Origin: Panicum virgatum
Lineage: Eukaryota > Streptophyta > Magnoliopsida > Poales > Poaceae
Assembly (NCBI RefSeq): GCF_016808335.1
Contig: NC_053148.1
Location: 16,396,433-16,460,432 of the forward strand
DNA: 64,000 bases
Reading direction: 5' to 3'
In this document: one piece after another, positions 10,227 through 22,825 of the stretch
Layout: every line of letters begins with the position of its first letter
How positions within the stretch are numbered: the first letter of the stretch is position 1
Position numbers and translations under genes: made by a program
The notes under the pieces: generated by a model
The model's database searches: none
Seen by the model: the letters and a program-made list of their open reading frames with translations, nothing else
What the model was told of the DNA's origin: nothing

Positions 10227-12249
10227 AGCCTTTGCTCGTCCTCGAGTAAAGCAGAAAGGACTAAGGTAGAACATGACTTCCAAAGGTATGAAGCGAGCAT
10301 AAGAGTTATTCCAAACCATACCTTGCACATGTGAACTTTGAAGTGTCTATCATGCCATCTTGGGTAGTTGAGGAATGGAATGGTCGCGAATCAAATCACT
10401 TCTACTCCTCATGTCAAGTAGCTTGGGGGTTTTCAATAAGTTTCCAACACAAACCTTGCTTAGCTCCTCATTTGATTCTCTCAGGTCGCTCAATGTGTAT
10501 ATGTCCTTACCAAGGCATTTGACTTGCCTTTTCTTCATCCTACTTCTAGTGATGGCTAATGTGGAGCTCAAGGTAGGGTATGGAAGATAAGGCATACTTG
10601 TCTCACATATATTGCCAAGTCAAAAACCGGATCCAAAGAGAAAAACAAATCATACAATCAGATCAAGATGTGCATGTGCATGGATTGTGATGGATGGAAT
10701 GGAAACTTCTTTTGTATGATCTCTCTCCCTATATAAATTATCTTGAGAGCATGGATATATTTTTTTTCCTTTTTTTGTTTTCTTTTTTCAGGGACCTTCG
10801 TGTGCCCACATTTTTTTTCTTTTTTTTATATTGGACCTTCATGTGTCCATATTTTTTTTGATAGCCCATGCCTCTCTTTTTTTTAACAAAAAATGGGGAG
10901 AGACCAACACATATAGTGGAGCATTTATTTTGTGGAATGAGTGGATGGTACAATGCTAACTTCTCAAAGAAGCATAGCAAGGGGGTATATGGTGTGCACA
11001 TGAATCTTGATCATGAAAGCATGAAAAGAATTCTCTCAAGGGTCACAACAATTTGACAAAGCTCAATGCAAAAACAAGCACCATATGTGTATATGGTTTT
11101 CAAGAAATATCATCATATGGCGCTGGTAGGACTTTGGCATATTAAAGAGGAGCTTCGCAAAGGATTTTCCAAATTTTCAAATAAATTTCCCAAGCACTTA
11201 AACCATAAAGAGAGAAGATCATATCATCCAAACCATATCTCAAACATCAACTACTTAGATAAACATGGTTTCCTAAGGATTTTTGTTCACAAGCATCAAG
11301 GTGATAAGCATGGAATAAAACATATGCAAGCCAACCATAGGAAACATGTAGAGCAGGCGGATACACTGATTCATTTTGAGTTTGATTTTAGTGAGTAAGA
11401 TTTGAAAACCATTCAAACTCATGAATCAAAGAGAGTTGAGAAGTAGAGGATGCACATACTATCGCTCTTTAAGAAGGTGGGGATCAAGACAATGGTGATT
11501 CAGCAAAACCACTAGGTGGCTGGCTGAATTTGGTGTCCTTGCCTTGTCTCTTGTCATGATGGTGCAGACGATGTTATGCGATGCATCTGTGGGAGATCTT
11601 GAATGTGTATGACAATGATGATCTTGAGAGATTTCCCCCACACTTATACTTGTACCTGGTGCTGTATTCAACGAGATAGTGGAAACAAAATAATGGCTCT
11701 GCTGGTTTTAAGAACCAGGAAGCTCCTAAAATTTATTTGAACTAAAATTTAATCTCACCATGAGACTTACTCTGGCGATCCTCGGGCGACCTCCTGGCAG
11801 GGCTTTGTTTAATTTCAAAAGCAGGACATTGAGAGTACTTACCATAGCATTTTGTTGATGAAGACTTCAATGTTGCTGCCATGGTAATTCCTCTCTTTTT
11901 TTTATAGAGAGCAAGATGCAGGAACTAACACCAATTCCAAAACAAGATATGGATTGAGAAAGAACTTACTTCGAGGCACTCACATACCTCCCCCACACTT
12001 GGAGTTTGCAAAACTTCAAGTGTATGAGTTCAAGTCTCCTTCTTTAGTTGTTCCTTCATTAAGGCATATCGAGGGGTTGTAGTTGGTGTAGCTCTCATGT
12101 TCGTAGGTGTTGCTTGTCCGCCATTCTTCTTGATCTTCCCCTGAAAAGGTTAGTGACCAAAAATACCCGAAGGAAAAATACATCATAGAACATGCTCTTG
12201 CTTTTATTGAAGGGAAATAAATAAGTAAATAAATAAATGATAATCCTGG
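10227..12249. other. Gypsy1 non-coding 3' internal region
   Basis: No reading frame is supported here. Two further polypurine-tract-like copies (minus-strand AAGTGTGGGGGA) lie at 11633-11645 and 11987-12000. A T-rich stretch at 10756-10890 holds two spaced copies of GGACCTTCRTGTGYCCA. The space where pol would lie in an autonomous element has no pol similarity that I can see. Confidence 0.6.
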
Positions 12250-12721
12250 CTATCTCCCGGCAGTGCTTTGTTTTTGGTCATAAGCTCGACCATGGGAATA
12301 TCCTCTTGCAGTTATTGTTGATGATGTGTTCCCCTTTTTATCACCAATTGTTGATGTGTCATGAAGGTTTAGCTGCAAGGTCAGCACCACAGAGCATCCA
12401 CGAAATTTGCAATGTTTACGGTAAACATATGCATCTACAACTAGCCTTCTAAAGATTTTGCAAGAGAGGACCTTAAGGCAGTTATAGTCCTCGTGTGTGC
12501 TTTGGGCACAATGCGTGCCTGACTCTAGAAAGGTATTGAAAGAGCATGATTTTTGAGGTATCACTAGGAAGCTCCCATGCTCATATATGGAATCCTTTTC
12601 TATGAACTCCAGAGTCGGCGCTTCACAACATTTCGTGGCCCGTCGGTTCTTCATTTCAAGAGATTCATCGTGAGAAATCATAGTTGAATCTCGATTGTGG
12701 TCGAGAACAACTTCCTTGGGG
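12250..12721 (-). CDS. Gypsy1 gag-like protein, C-terminal part
   Basis: This is the continuation of the frame at 29131-27579 after the LINE and one copy of its TSD are removed. The join reads EFEPLFSSPKEVVLDHNRD and stays open to TAG at 12250-12252. The two parts sum to 2025 nt, exactly 675 codons including the stop. The C-terminal 150 residues have no domain I recognise (KCCEAPTLEFIEKDS, LVIPQKSCSFNTF). Because the frame is closed without error, Gypsy1 was probably coding-competent when the LINE arrived. Confidence 0.6.
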
Positions 12722-12737
12722 CTAGAGAAAAGAGGCT
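12722..12737. repeat. LINE target-site duplication, left copy
   Basis: CTAGAGAAAAGAGGCT is identical to 27579-27594. The last T could equally belong to the LINE poly(T). Confidence 0.92.
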
Positions 12738-12941
12738 TTTTTTTCTGAACGCGCAGGAGATCTGCGTATCAATATATTAAGAAGGAAGTGGGTGAGAACA
12801 CCCAAAGTTACAGGTTTTGTTTTCTTGTCCGGGGAAAAAACAAACCTATAAAGAAACAAAAAACCCCCCTATGCCCAGGATATCACTCTATTGCTTATAC
12901 ATCTGATACTAGATCCAAGACCACGGCTAGGAGTAAGTAAC

Positions 12942-15621
12942 CTAACCCACTGGTAGCTGGGCGAGGATGTGAGAAATTCCTCGAGCACCAGCACAACTCC
13001 ACAGACACAGCTCCTCCCTGATGCATGACAAGACCCCATTCAGACTTGGTTGCGAACCCTCAAAAATACAGTGATTGTGATGTATCCACAGCGACCAGGA
13101 CACTAGAATTATGATTGAATTAAGTCCTTTCTTAACTGGGCCATCAACCATGCCAGTTACTTTCTCCCACCAATCATCCAAGGATTTATCCTCAAGCTGT
13201 GGGGCAAGTGCCTGCAGCCCAAGACCTTGTAGAATGCTGAACCACACCTGCCTTGAGAATACACACTGCAGCAGCAAATGGTTTATTGTTTCTTCTTCTT
13301 GATCACATAACAGGCAATGGTCATGATGAGGTAATCCCTTTCTAGCAAGTCGATCCGCTGTCCAGCACCTATCATGCGCAACTAACCACATGAAGAATTT
13401 GCACTTCCCTGGGGCCCAACTTTTCTAGATCCTTTCCCATGGCCTGAACTGAGTGGATCCAATGAACATTGCCTCATAGGCTGATTTTGCTGAGTACACT
13501 CCTGACGCTGAAAAACGCCATGTATGACTGTCCTCTAGTTCTGGCTGTAGCTCAACATCCAGTAGTAAATCCCAGAGCCCCAGGTATTCAATTAGGACAT
13601 TAACAGTTAAAGCTCCTCTTATGTCCGAAACCCATCTCCTGTCAGTCATTGCCTCATGCACCATCCTTCGTTTTGCTCTGCTAGAAATTGCTCCAAAGAG
13701 GTGAGGCACCATCATATCTAGGCTCTGACCATGCAGCCAACGGTCAATCCAAAATAAAGTGTTCGTGCCATTGCCGACCTGGGTTACAACCGCCATGCTA
13801 AAGAAGGATTTAACTGACTGGTGGACCTGAATTGGGAGGAAAGTCCATGGCTTATTAGGTTCTGTCTTTTGTAACCAGAGCCATCTCATTCTAAGAGCCC
13901 ATCCTAATTGCTGCAGATTAGAGGTGCCAAGTCCTCCCAATTCCACAGGTCGAGTGACCTTGGGCCAAGCCAATAGACAGTGACCCCCTCTCGCTTCTTT
14001 TCTTCCTTTCCAAAGAAAACCTCTCCTAATCTTGTCAATAGCTCTAAGATCCCACGAAGGTAGATCCATGGCCATTGCCAAATAAATGAGCATTGAGGTG
14101 AGTACAAACTGAACCAAAAATTTTCTTCCCGCCTTTGTTAGGAGATCAGCCTTCCATCTTGGTAGCTGATCATCTATTTTGTCAATAATTGGCTGAATTT
14201 GAGCTCTGGTCAATTTGTGCAGGGAGAGTGGCAAGCCCAGGTAAGTGGTAGGAAATTCCACCACCTGGCAGGGAAGGTGTGCCTGAATGGTTTCTTTGTG
14301 ATCCACATTGCATTGAATGGGCTGCACACTACTTTTCTGAATGTTTTTCACTAAACCAGATGCATTGCCAAAAAGATGTAGGATATAAAAGGTGACATCC
14401 ATATCAGCAGCAGCAGGTCTCAAGAAAATTACCACATCATCGGCATACAGGGAAATTCGATGTTGCAGGGCCCTCCTAGCAAGAGGTTGTAACAAGTCTT
14501 CATCTGCAGCCTTTTGTACCATATAGCATAGCACATCCATTACCAGGATAAATAACATTGGAGACAGGGGATCTCCCTGCCTCAAACCTCGCTGATAAGA
14601 AATTCTTTCTCCAGGAGAACCATTAAGCAGCACTTGAGCGGAGGAAGAAGTGAGAAGACCACTGACAATATCGCACCAGATCTGCCCGAACCTATGATTC
14701 CTCAACACTTCCAACAAGAACGGCCAAAAAACCGAGTCAAAAGCCTTTGTTATATCTAGTTTCATCAGAATCCGGGGCTGCTTCTGCTGGTGCAAGTGTC
14801 GAGCTGTTTGTTGCACTAGCATGAAGTTGTCTTGTATAAAACGGCCTTTGATGAAGGCATTCTGATTATGTGATACCAGCTGCCCGAGTCTACCAGCAAG
14901 TCGATTAGCCAGGATTTTTGTAATAAGTTTTGCAAAGGAATGAACTAGACTGATTGGTCTGTAACCCTTAATGTGTAGGGCATCCTCTCTCTTGGGGATA
15001 AGTGTAATGTATGCAGAATTCAGCAAATTAAAGTTCCCAAATTTCCTGCTCCATATGGCCAAGACAGCTACCATGACATCAACTTTTATTATGGGCCAGC
15101 AAGCTTTGTAGAAATTCCCAGTTAACCCGTCTGGCCCCAGAGCTTTGTTGGATGGCAGCGAGCAAATAGTTTTCCAGACTTCCTCTTCAGAGAAAGGAGC
15201 CTCAAGATCTGCCAGATCAGCCTGCGGGATGTTCAATTCCTCCAGGTTAACTGTAACTTCCCGTTCCAAAGGAACTCCAAGAAGCTGGCTATAGAAAAGA
15301 TGGATGTTATTCTCCTTGTCTTCATGACTAGTGAGCATTAATCCTTCATCCGAGGACAACTTGCAGATAAAGTTTTTTCTCTTGCGATGCTTAGCATGGA
15401 AGTGAAATAAGGTCGTGTTGGCATCTCCCTCCGAGAGCCAGGTGATTCTAGATCGACTCCTTGCAATCATTCGCTGTAGGGACGAGAGAGCCAGGGAGTG
15501 TTTTTTGAGCTGGTCTCTCAGCCATTTCTCCTGATTTGACAAAACTCTTGCGTCTTGTGCAATTTCAAGCTGGTGTAGAACTTCCGTAGCAAGCCCTAAC
15601 TATGAGTTCACATGACCAACC
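12942..15621 (-). pseudogene. LINE ORF2, reverse transcriptase and zf-RVT part
   Basis: The frame enters from the copia insertion (after HKMVV at 21764), reads LHQLEIAQDARVLSNQEKWL and runs to a stop at 12942. Visible motifs are NKALGPDGLTGNFYKACW, YRPISLV, MKLDITKAFDSVFW, RGLRQGDPLSPMLF and the catalytic YADD (about residue 367 counting from 15542). The C-terminal zf-RVT region has HDHCLLCDQEEETINHLLLQC. One in-frame TAG at 13425-13427, after PWERI, and another near 15600 break an otherwise open frame. The enzyme would have primed reverse transcription at a nicked target. Confidence 0.88.
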
Positions 15622-17038
15622 TGTAAGGAAAATGGCCCCTTTTAGGGAAATGGCCTCTCATGCCATGGCTGCCATATTTTCTCATATGTGTTTTGGTGAT
15701 TTGATGACAACCCAACATTTGGACTAATATATATGTTAAGATGATCATTATCAGGCTTATAGGTCCAAGGGATGAAAAGATACAAAACCCCGAAGAAATC
15801 AGGTCGAAAGGACTAAGACAGAGGTAATTTGCACTCACCAGTTAAACTGAAGTGAGGCAAATTACATACACCGGTGCAATGAGTTCAGAGAAGACTCAGT
15901 CAGCAGAGTGCACCGGATGAACCGACGATGGGAAAAATGAATACGTCGGTGCAATGGATCCAGAAGCTAAGGCAAGGTCTATACACCGGATGAACCAATG
16001 ATTGGATCTTGGTGAACGTCGGTGCAGTTGTCTAGAGAGTTAGTTTTTCAGAGTTCACAGGACAACTACACTCACCGGTTAAACCGACGCAACATCGGTT
16101 GATTGCCCGAACATGTAACAGCTAGTTTTTGAGACGGGCAGTTTAGTATCACCGGTTGAACCGACGATGGCTATTGGAGGAGCGTCGGATTAACCGGCGT
16201 TAGGTACTTTTCAGGCAGTTTTTCTCCAACGGCTATATTTGCTTGTGCTGTCTATATATACCCCCATGGCCGGTTGTCACACATGGTTGGAAGCCTCAAG
16301 AGCTGAAGAAAGTGCTGCCCAAGCAAAGATCCATCACCAACCATCCTAGAAGTGCTTAGTGTCATATCTAGCTTGTGAGAAGCTTTGAGAGAGTGCTTTG
16401 TGCACTTGTATAGGCTTAGTTCTTGAGAGAGCTAGCTTAAGAGAAGTCTTGCCGAGGCAAGCAAAGCATTCCCATCGACGACCCTCCGACTTGGTGTGGA
16501 GCGGTGCCGACACTTTGTACGGGGGAAGAGGAGATCCCCTCCTTGGTGGAGAAGCTCCGTAGTGGATTTCGGCCGGGTGACCGAGAGAGACGTTTGCGGT
16601 GCACGAGACTCGGTGTCTTGTGGGCACTTGCCTTTGCTTGCCAGTGCGCTTTGGTGGCCTAGTGCAAGACGGTGATCGGAAGAGCCTCGGTGTCCCGTGG
16701 ACGTAGGCGTTTGAGCCGAACCACGTTACATGACCGTGTCTACTCGGGAGTTTGCATCCCTCTTGCACTTACCTCTTTACTTACCGCATTACGTTTCCGC
16801 ACTTACTCTATCTTGTGTGCCTTTTCTTTTCTAGTTAGTTTGATTAGGATTGGCTATAGGTTGCAAGTCTTTTGGGGTAAGTAGAGAGTAGCGTAGATAA
16901 ACCTTAGTCATAACTAGCATGTGTAGGGCGTGTTAGGTTTATCTTATGCAAATAGATTGAGCCATAGGTTAGAAAACGAATTAGCGACCCTATTCACCCC
17001 CTCCCCCTCTAGGGTCGGACACCCCGGTGATCCTTACA
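15622..17038 (+). repeat. Copia 5' LTR
   Basis: 1417 bp with TATA box TCTATATATA at 16251-16260. Upstream of the TATA box the motif CACCGGWTRAACCGACG recurs (15911, 15984 degenerate, 16073, 16150), alternating with its inverted half CGTCGGTGCA (15944, 16018) and CGTCGGATTAACCGG (16183). Confidence 0.93.
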
Positions 17039-17040
17039 AT

Positions 17041-17052
17041 TGGTATCAGAGC
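17041..17052 (+). promoter_or_regulatory. Copia primer-binding site (tRNA-iMet)
   Basis: TGGTATCAGAGC begins 2 bp after the LTR end and is the standard complement of the plant initiator-Met tRNA 3' end used by copia elements. Confidence 0.92.
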
Positions 17053-17149
17053 CTAGTCTCACACCTCTTACGAGGATTAGCCAATTTCATTGGTAAATTT
17101 GTGAGAAAGCTCGTAGGAGACCCGTCGACTTCACCATCGAGTGAGTATC

Positions 17150-18184
17150 ATGTCCGGGGAAGGGATGAGTACCGATAGGGCTCCGTTTTTCGATGGCACG
17201 GGATTTCCTCGATGGAAAGTGCTTATGCAAGCACATCTCCAAGCCCGTGGGCTTGATGTTTGGCGTGTCACCGAATTAGGGAAGAAAAATGAGACTAAGG
17301 CCGAGAGACAATATGATGCTATTGCAAAATCAATTCTATTGTCTTCTCTATGTGATAGTGTGTTTAATCGTGTATTTGCTAATGAAAATGCTCATAAGCT
17401 ATGGAAGCAAATTGTCGAGAATCATGAGGGCACAAAGGATGTTGCCAATCAAAAATATCATGTTCTCGGTGATGAGCTAAGTAGCTTTAAGCAACTTCCC
17501 AATGAAAATGCTCATGACATGTATTCACGATTAAATACTCTTGTCAATGAAATCAATGTCTTAGGTCTCAATCAAGTTAAAGATGAAGAAATTAACCGCA
17601 AGATCCTCCGAAACCTTCGCAAGCCCGATTATGACATCATCAACGCTCTCTTGCAAAAAGAAGACTTGGTCAAGATTACACCCAACCAAGTCATCAATCA
17701 AATCATCGCCCATGAGTATAGTATTGGGATGACAAAGAAGAAGGAGTAAGAATCCACCTCTTCTTCAAGCCACGAGAATCTCGCCGCCAAGCACTCATGC
17801 AAGTACCAACCAAGGCGGCAAGACTCATCAAGCTCAAGTGAACAAGAAGATGAGGATGAGGAAGATAGTGATGATGAATCAAGTTCAAATGATGAAGAAT
17901 ATGCAAGGGCCGTGCTATACCATCACCGCAAGATTGCCGATCATGTACATGAGCTCTATGAGCTTGGGTACAAAACTCTCATTAGAGGGAGTGCGGTGGG
18001 GATGGAGAACATGGCAAAGAAAAAGAACAAATCAAGATCTCAAGCTCTCTCCGCCATCTACAAGTCCAAGAAAAGTGGTGAAAGCTCAAGTCACAAGAAA
18101 ATTCCAAGAGCTTCACCACCCATCGCCCTCGGAGATTATCACCACCTCCCATGTGTCTCATGGTACAAGGTAATAATGATGTAA
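17150..18184 (+). pseudogene. Copia gag, N-terminal part
   Basis: ATG 17150 starts MSGEGMSTDRAPFFDGTGFP, the usual start of grass copia gag (UBN2/gag-polypeptide fold: W-K-V-L-M-Q, LWKQIVENHEGT, YSRLNTLVNEIN, ILRNLRKPDYD). The frame stops at TAA 17747-17749, then stays open in the same frame to 18184 through an acidic Ser/Glu/Asp stretch, ARAVLYHHRKIADHVHELYE and a Lys-rich segment. I chose ATG 17150 over the GTG at 17141. The protein would form the capsid of virus-like particles. Confidence 0.8.
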
Positions 18185-19083
18185 GTGATGACTCCTCCTC
18201 CAATGATGAATCCGATGTTGAAACTGATGAAATTAGTGAGATGATGACACTTCTCCATAATCAACAAGAACATCTCACTAAACAAAATAAAGAAATCAAA
18301 GCTCTCAAAGCTAAAGAAAAGCTTCATGCCTCATTTGTCTCAAGATATGAGAACTTGCTAAACAAATTCAATTTGTTAGACAATGAGCATGAAGAGCTTA
18401 AAATGAAATATGAGAGTCTTGAATCTAAAAGTGAATCATCATCGGATAAATCATTTCCTTGCAATATTCCTTGTACAACACCTATCATCATGGTAGATGC
18501 GTCTACCTCTTGTTATCTAACCCCTTGCAATGAGGATGTGATTGTAGAAACATGTGATGATCTCACTGCTAATGAAAATGATGAGCTCAAACAAGAGGTA
18601 GAAAGGCTAATGGCGGACTTGAGGCGGCTCAAAGGAAAGTACACTCAAGAGCAAGCCCAACCTTCTCAAGATAACCCCCTTACGGGCATGAAGAAGCTTG
18701 AGAAGGGAGAAACCGTGACTTGCTTCAAGTGTCACAAAGAAGGCCACAAGTCCTACCAATGCAAGGAAAAAGTGGGCCAAGCAAAGGGCAAAGAAAACAA
18801 CAAGCCAAAGAACTTGAACAAGAGCAAGAAGGGCCACAAGAAGTCTAAAGAGATCAAGAAAAACACATCTCCATACTTGAAGGCCTCATTGGTGTACACC
18901 AAGCCCACCCACAAATTCAAGCAAAAGAGCGACCGCTACATTCTCAAGAAGAAGGAAAATGGCAAGGTGGTTGCTCATGCCATGGGGTGGAGAACATATG
19001 GATGGAACCGGCCTATTTGGGTGCCCAAGGATATTATTCATATCATAGATGGCTCCCAAAGGGTTTGGGTACCAAAGACTTAG
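18151..19083 (+). pseudogene. Copia gag, coiled-coil and zinc-knuckle part
   Basis: This frame follows the preceding gag frame by frameshift around 18150-18185. It has an acidic start (NDESDVETDEISEMM), a probable coiled coil (LTKQNKEIKALKAKEKL, LDNEHEELKMKYESLESK) and a CCHC knuckle (CFKCHKEGHKSYQC), then a Lys/Asn-rich tail ending PIWVPKDIIHII and a stop at 19083. Autonomous copia elements would continue into protease here; this one does not. Confidence 0.75.
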
Positions 19084-20346
19084 AAGATGAGAGCGGTTAC
19101 GGGGAATTTGGAGGCTTGGCAAGGTTTGAGATGCATGAGTAGGGATGCATCATGCAAAGTTGAATTAAAGCCAAGTTGTGGATTAAAGATTAGTGACCCA
19201 AATTCCCCTCCCCTACATATGAGGTAATGAGCAAGGTAAAAGGATGATCTCAATTTCATTTGATATCCTTCATGCATCATTGTAGCTCAATGCCTCTCTA
19301 GGAATGCATGATCTTATCTTTACTATTGGTATCTTTCATTTGATATGCTTTCCTAGAAATTTCATATGGTAGGTTGTCTATGCTTTATCATATCTTTGTG
19401 CAACCTATATGAGCTTAATTATTTCTCTCACATGGCATATGTCCTTCATAGCATATCTTACAATTTGATATCTCTCATATTCGTGGCAAAAAATGCTTTT
19501 GATATCAATTGCTTGCTTATGGTGCCATGATTAGCAAGTTATAAAGTTAAATCCCCATTATGTGAATTACAAGTGCATACATTTGTTTAAAGTGATTTAA
19601 ACACTAATGCACATATTTAGGGGGGAGCTAACTCTATAACTTACGTTTGTGTGACTAATATGCTTTACAAGTGCTATTTATTGTAGTCACCTAGAGTTAT
19701 CTCCATGAGTTCAAATTTCTTTTGAACACTACCCCTACAAGTCACAATTGGCATTACAATTGGTGTTAAGATGAGGAGTGCCACAAGCTTTGAAAAAGGG
19801 GGAGCATGTTCAAACAAAGGGAGATATGCCAAATTTAGTGGGTATAACACTCTATCACTAGTCAAGTTCTTTTGCTACTAATACTCCTTGTTGCTAGTGG
19901 TTATGAAGCTTTTAGGTGTTTGATGACAAATGGGGAGAAATGTACCCTAAAAGCAAGCAAATAGTTTGGAGTAAATGATGCCATTAGTAAGGGGGAGGAA
20001 TGGAAAATGCAATGCAAAAGGATGCATGGTGATAGGGGGAGGTACTTAGTCAATATGGGGGAGAAGTGCAATTTGATGATCCCATGGACTAAGGTACAAA
20101 AATTTTTCATTGCTCATATGGTTCAAACCACACAATTGTCTTACATTGGCCACAAGCCATTATTTCACAATTGTTATCAAGCCGGAAGTATTTCGTCCTA
20201 TGGACTAATCAAATGCCGGTAGCTTTTAAAATGAGCATTGAAATGTCATCCGAGCAAGCTAAGTAGTTTCTAACTTTCAAATTGGTATCAATTCCATATT
20301 CTTGCAATTCATCTTGCTTGCTTTGGTTGTGTTGTCATCAATCACC
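19084..20346 (+). other. Copia non-coding internal region
   Basis: About 1.26 kb of AT-rich sequence without supported coding potential replaces the pol region. GGGGGAGC-type purine runs occur at 19620 and 19799. It ends in the polypurine tract. Confidence 0.7.
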
Positions 20347-20359
20347 AAAAAGAGGGAGA
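20347..20359 (+). promoter_or_regulatory. Copia polypurine tract
   Basis: AAAAGAGGGAGA precedes the 3' LTR start TGTAAGG at 20361. Confidence 0.8.
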
Positions 20360-20360
20360 T

Positions 20361-21758
20361 TGTAAGGAAAATGGCCTCTCATGCCATGGTTGCCATATTT
20401 CCTCATATGTGTTTTGGTGATTTGATGACAACCCAACACTTGGACTAATATATGTGTTAAGATGATTATTATCAGGCTTATAGGTCCAAGGGATGAAAAG
20501 ATACAAAACCCCAAAGAAATCAGGTCGAAAGGACCAAGACAGAGGTAATTTGCACTCACCGGTTAAACTGACGTGAGGCAAATTACATACACCAGTGCAA
20601 TGAGTTCAGAGAAGACTCAGTCAGCAGAGTGCACCGGATGAACTGACGATGGGAAAAATGAAAATGTCGGTGCAATGGATCCAGAAGCTAAGGCAAGGTC
20701 TATCCACTGGATGAACCGACGATTGGATCTTGGTGAACGTCGGTGCAGTTGTCCAGAGAGTTGGTTTTTCAGAGTTCACAGGACAACTACACTCACCGGT
20801 TAAACCGACGCAGCATCAGTTGATTGCCCGAACACGTAACGGCTAGTTTATGAGACGGGCAGTTTAGTATCACCGGTTGAACCGACGATGGCTATTGGAG
20901 GAGCGTCGAATTAACCGGCGTTAGGTACTTTTCAGACAGTTTTTCTCCAACGGCTATATTTGCTTGTGCTGCCTATATATACCCCCATGGCCGGTTGTCA
21001 CACATGGTTGGAAGCCTCGAGAGCTGAAGAAAGTGCTGCCCAAGCAAAGATCCATCACCAACCATCCTAGAAGTGCTTAGTGTCATATCTAGCTTGTGAG
21101 AAGCTTTGAGAGAGTGCTTTGTGCACTTGTATAGGCTTAGTTCTTGAGAGAGCTAGCTTAAGAGAAGTCTTGCCGAGGCAAGCAAAGCATTCCCGTCGAC
21201 GACCCTCCGACTTGGTGTGGAGCGGTGCCGACACTTTGTACGGTGGAAGAGGAGACCCCCTCCTTGGTGGAGAAGCTCTGTAGTGGATTTCGGCCGGGTG
21301 ACCGAGAGAGACGGTGGCGGTGCACGAGACTCGGTGTCTTGTGGGCACTTGCCTTTGCTTGCCGGTGCGCCTTGGTGGCCTAGTTCAAGACGGTGATCGG
21401 AAGAGCCTCGGTGTCCCGTGGACGTAGGCGTTTGAGCCGAACCACGTTACATGACCGTGTCTACTCGGAAGTTTGCATCTCTCTTGCACTTACCTCTTTA
21501 CTTACCGCATTACGTTTTCGCACTTACTCTATCTTGCGTGCCTTTACTTTCCTAGTTAGTTTGATTAGGATTGGCTATAGGTTGCAAGTCTTTTGGGGTA
21601 AGTAGAGAGTAGCATAGATAAACCTTAGTCATAACTAGCATGTGTAGGACGTGTTAGGTTTATCTTATGGAAGTAGATTGAGCCCTAGGTTAGGAAGCGA
21701 ATTAGCGACCCTATTCACCCCCTCCCCTTTAGGGTCGGACACGCCAGTAATCCTTACA
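20361..21758 (+). repeat. Copia 3' LTR
   Basis: 1398 bp and collinear with the 5' LTR. It lacks the 18-19 bp duplication near the left end of the 5' copy. The U3 motif cluster and TATA box are conserved. Confidence 0.93.
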
Positions 21759-21763
21759 CAACC

Positions 21764-22637
21764 ATTTTGTGGCTCCAGCTTTGCAACCCTTTAACCACTG
21801 CCTTGAACTTATTAGCTGAGGTGACAAAGGGACAACCAACACCTAGAACAGATGACCATGCCTCCTCCACCGCCGAGTGAAAACTATCCAATTTTGTCCA
21901 GAAGGCCTCAAAGTGGTATCTAGCGTTCCCAGGTTTGACAGCATTCAAGCTTAGCAATAATGGGCAGTGGTCAGATCCTTCCGTGGTCAAGCTCTGCAGC
22001 AAATTATTTGGAAAAAGCTGTTCCCAATTAGAACAGAGGACTCTGTCCAACCTGACCAGAGTGGGAGAATCCTGCTGATTAGACCATGTAAATTTTCTAC
22101 CATGGAGTGACACATCCTGCAATTCCAGATCGTTAATCAAACGGCAATGCCCATCATTGCCCTATTGAGATTTCCATTGTTCTTGTCCTCCGCGCTCACA
22201 ATGAGATTATAATCTCCCAGAACTAACCAGGGTCCCTGACATCTATCCCGGACATCCCGTAATTCTTGCAAGAATAGCAGCTTGTTATCATCTCCTTGCG
22301 GCCCATACACACATGTGAGCCACCATTCAGAATCAGATGTTGGACTGAGCTTAATCGAGACACAAAAATTATCCACATGGGTTTCCACCGCTGCTCCCAA
22401 ATAATGTCGCCAAGCAATTAACACCCCTCCACTAGCTCCAACTGATGGCAGCTCTACCGAGTAGAAGTCTGAGCCCAGCATGCTCAGTAGGGTACTGCGA
22501 GAAACCCCAGCCATTTTAGTCTCCTGAAGACACACAATATCGATCCTTGCAGAAGTAACCAGAGTGCGTACAGAGTCTTGCCGCGCCCTAGAGTTGAGGC
22601 CACACACATTCCAACACAAAATATTTGAGGGATTCAT
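21764..22637 (-). pseudogene. LINE ORF2, endonuclease part
   Basis: ATG at 22637 begins MNPSNILCWNVCGLN, the start of an apurinic-type endonuclease domain. Conserved pieces are CLQETKM (catalytic Glu), CVYGPQGDD, LVLGDYNLI (G-D-x-N) and, after a frameshift near 22140, GRKFTWSNQ and TEGSDHCPLLL (S-D-H). The domain continues across the copia insertion into the RT part at 15621. It would nick target DNA to prime integration; the frameshift makes this copy inactive. Confidence 0.87.
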
Positions 22638-22825
22638 GGCACGTTTAGTTTCCAAAAAATTTCACCTCGAAATTTGTGTCTCTTCCTTTGGACACGTGTA
22701 TGGAGTACTAAATGTAGTTAAACAACAAAACTAATTGTACAGTTTGGATGTACACGGCGAGATGAATCTTTTGAGCCTAATTAGTGCATGATTAGCCATA
22801 AGTGATACAGTAACCCACTTGTGGT
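22638..22825. mobile_element. Half of a grass MITE at the LTR/LINE boundary
   Basis: GTTTAGTTTCC, TTTGGACACGTGTATGGAGT, GATGAATCTTTTGAGCCTAA and ATACAGTAACCCAC are in the order seen in one arm of a very common grass MITE. The matching second arm is absent; the sequence changes at about 22825 into LTR-like DNA. The first bases overlap LINE codons (ETKRA before MNPSN), so the left edge is uncertain. Confidence 0.45.

Larger units (their letters stand above)
15622..21758 (+). mobile_element. Non-autonomous Ty1/copia element (gag only)
   Basis: This 6137-bp element has LTRs 15622-17038 and 20361-21758 (TGTAAGG...CCTTACA), TSD CAACC (15617-15621, 21759-21763), an initiator-Met primer site and a polypurine tract. 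The internal region encodes a copia-type gag with a zinc knuckle but nothing recognisable as integrase, RT or RNase H. It sits inside LINE ORF2. The LTRs differ at about 60 sites of 1400 (around 4%) by eye, plus an 18-19 bp indel near the left end. Confidence 0.95.

Noticed and set aside
13904..14107. Separate small ORF within the LINE RT
   Set aside because: It is an out-of-frame shadow of the ORF2 coding strand.
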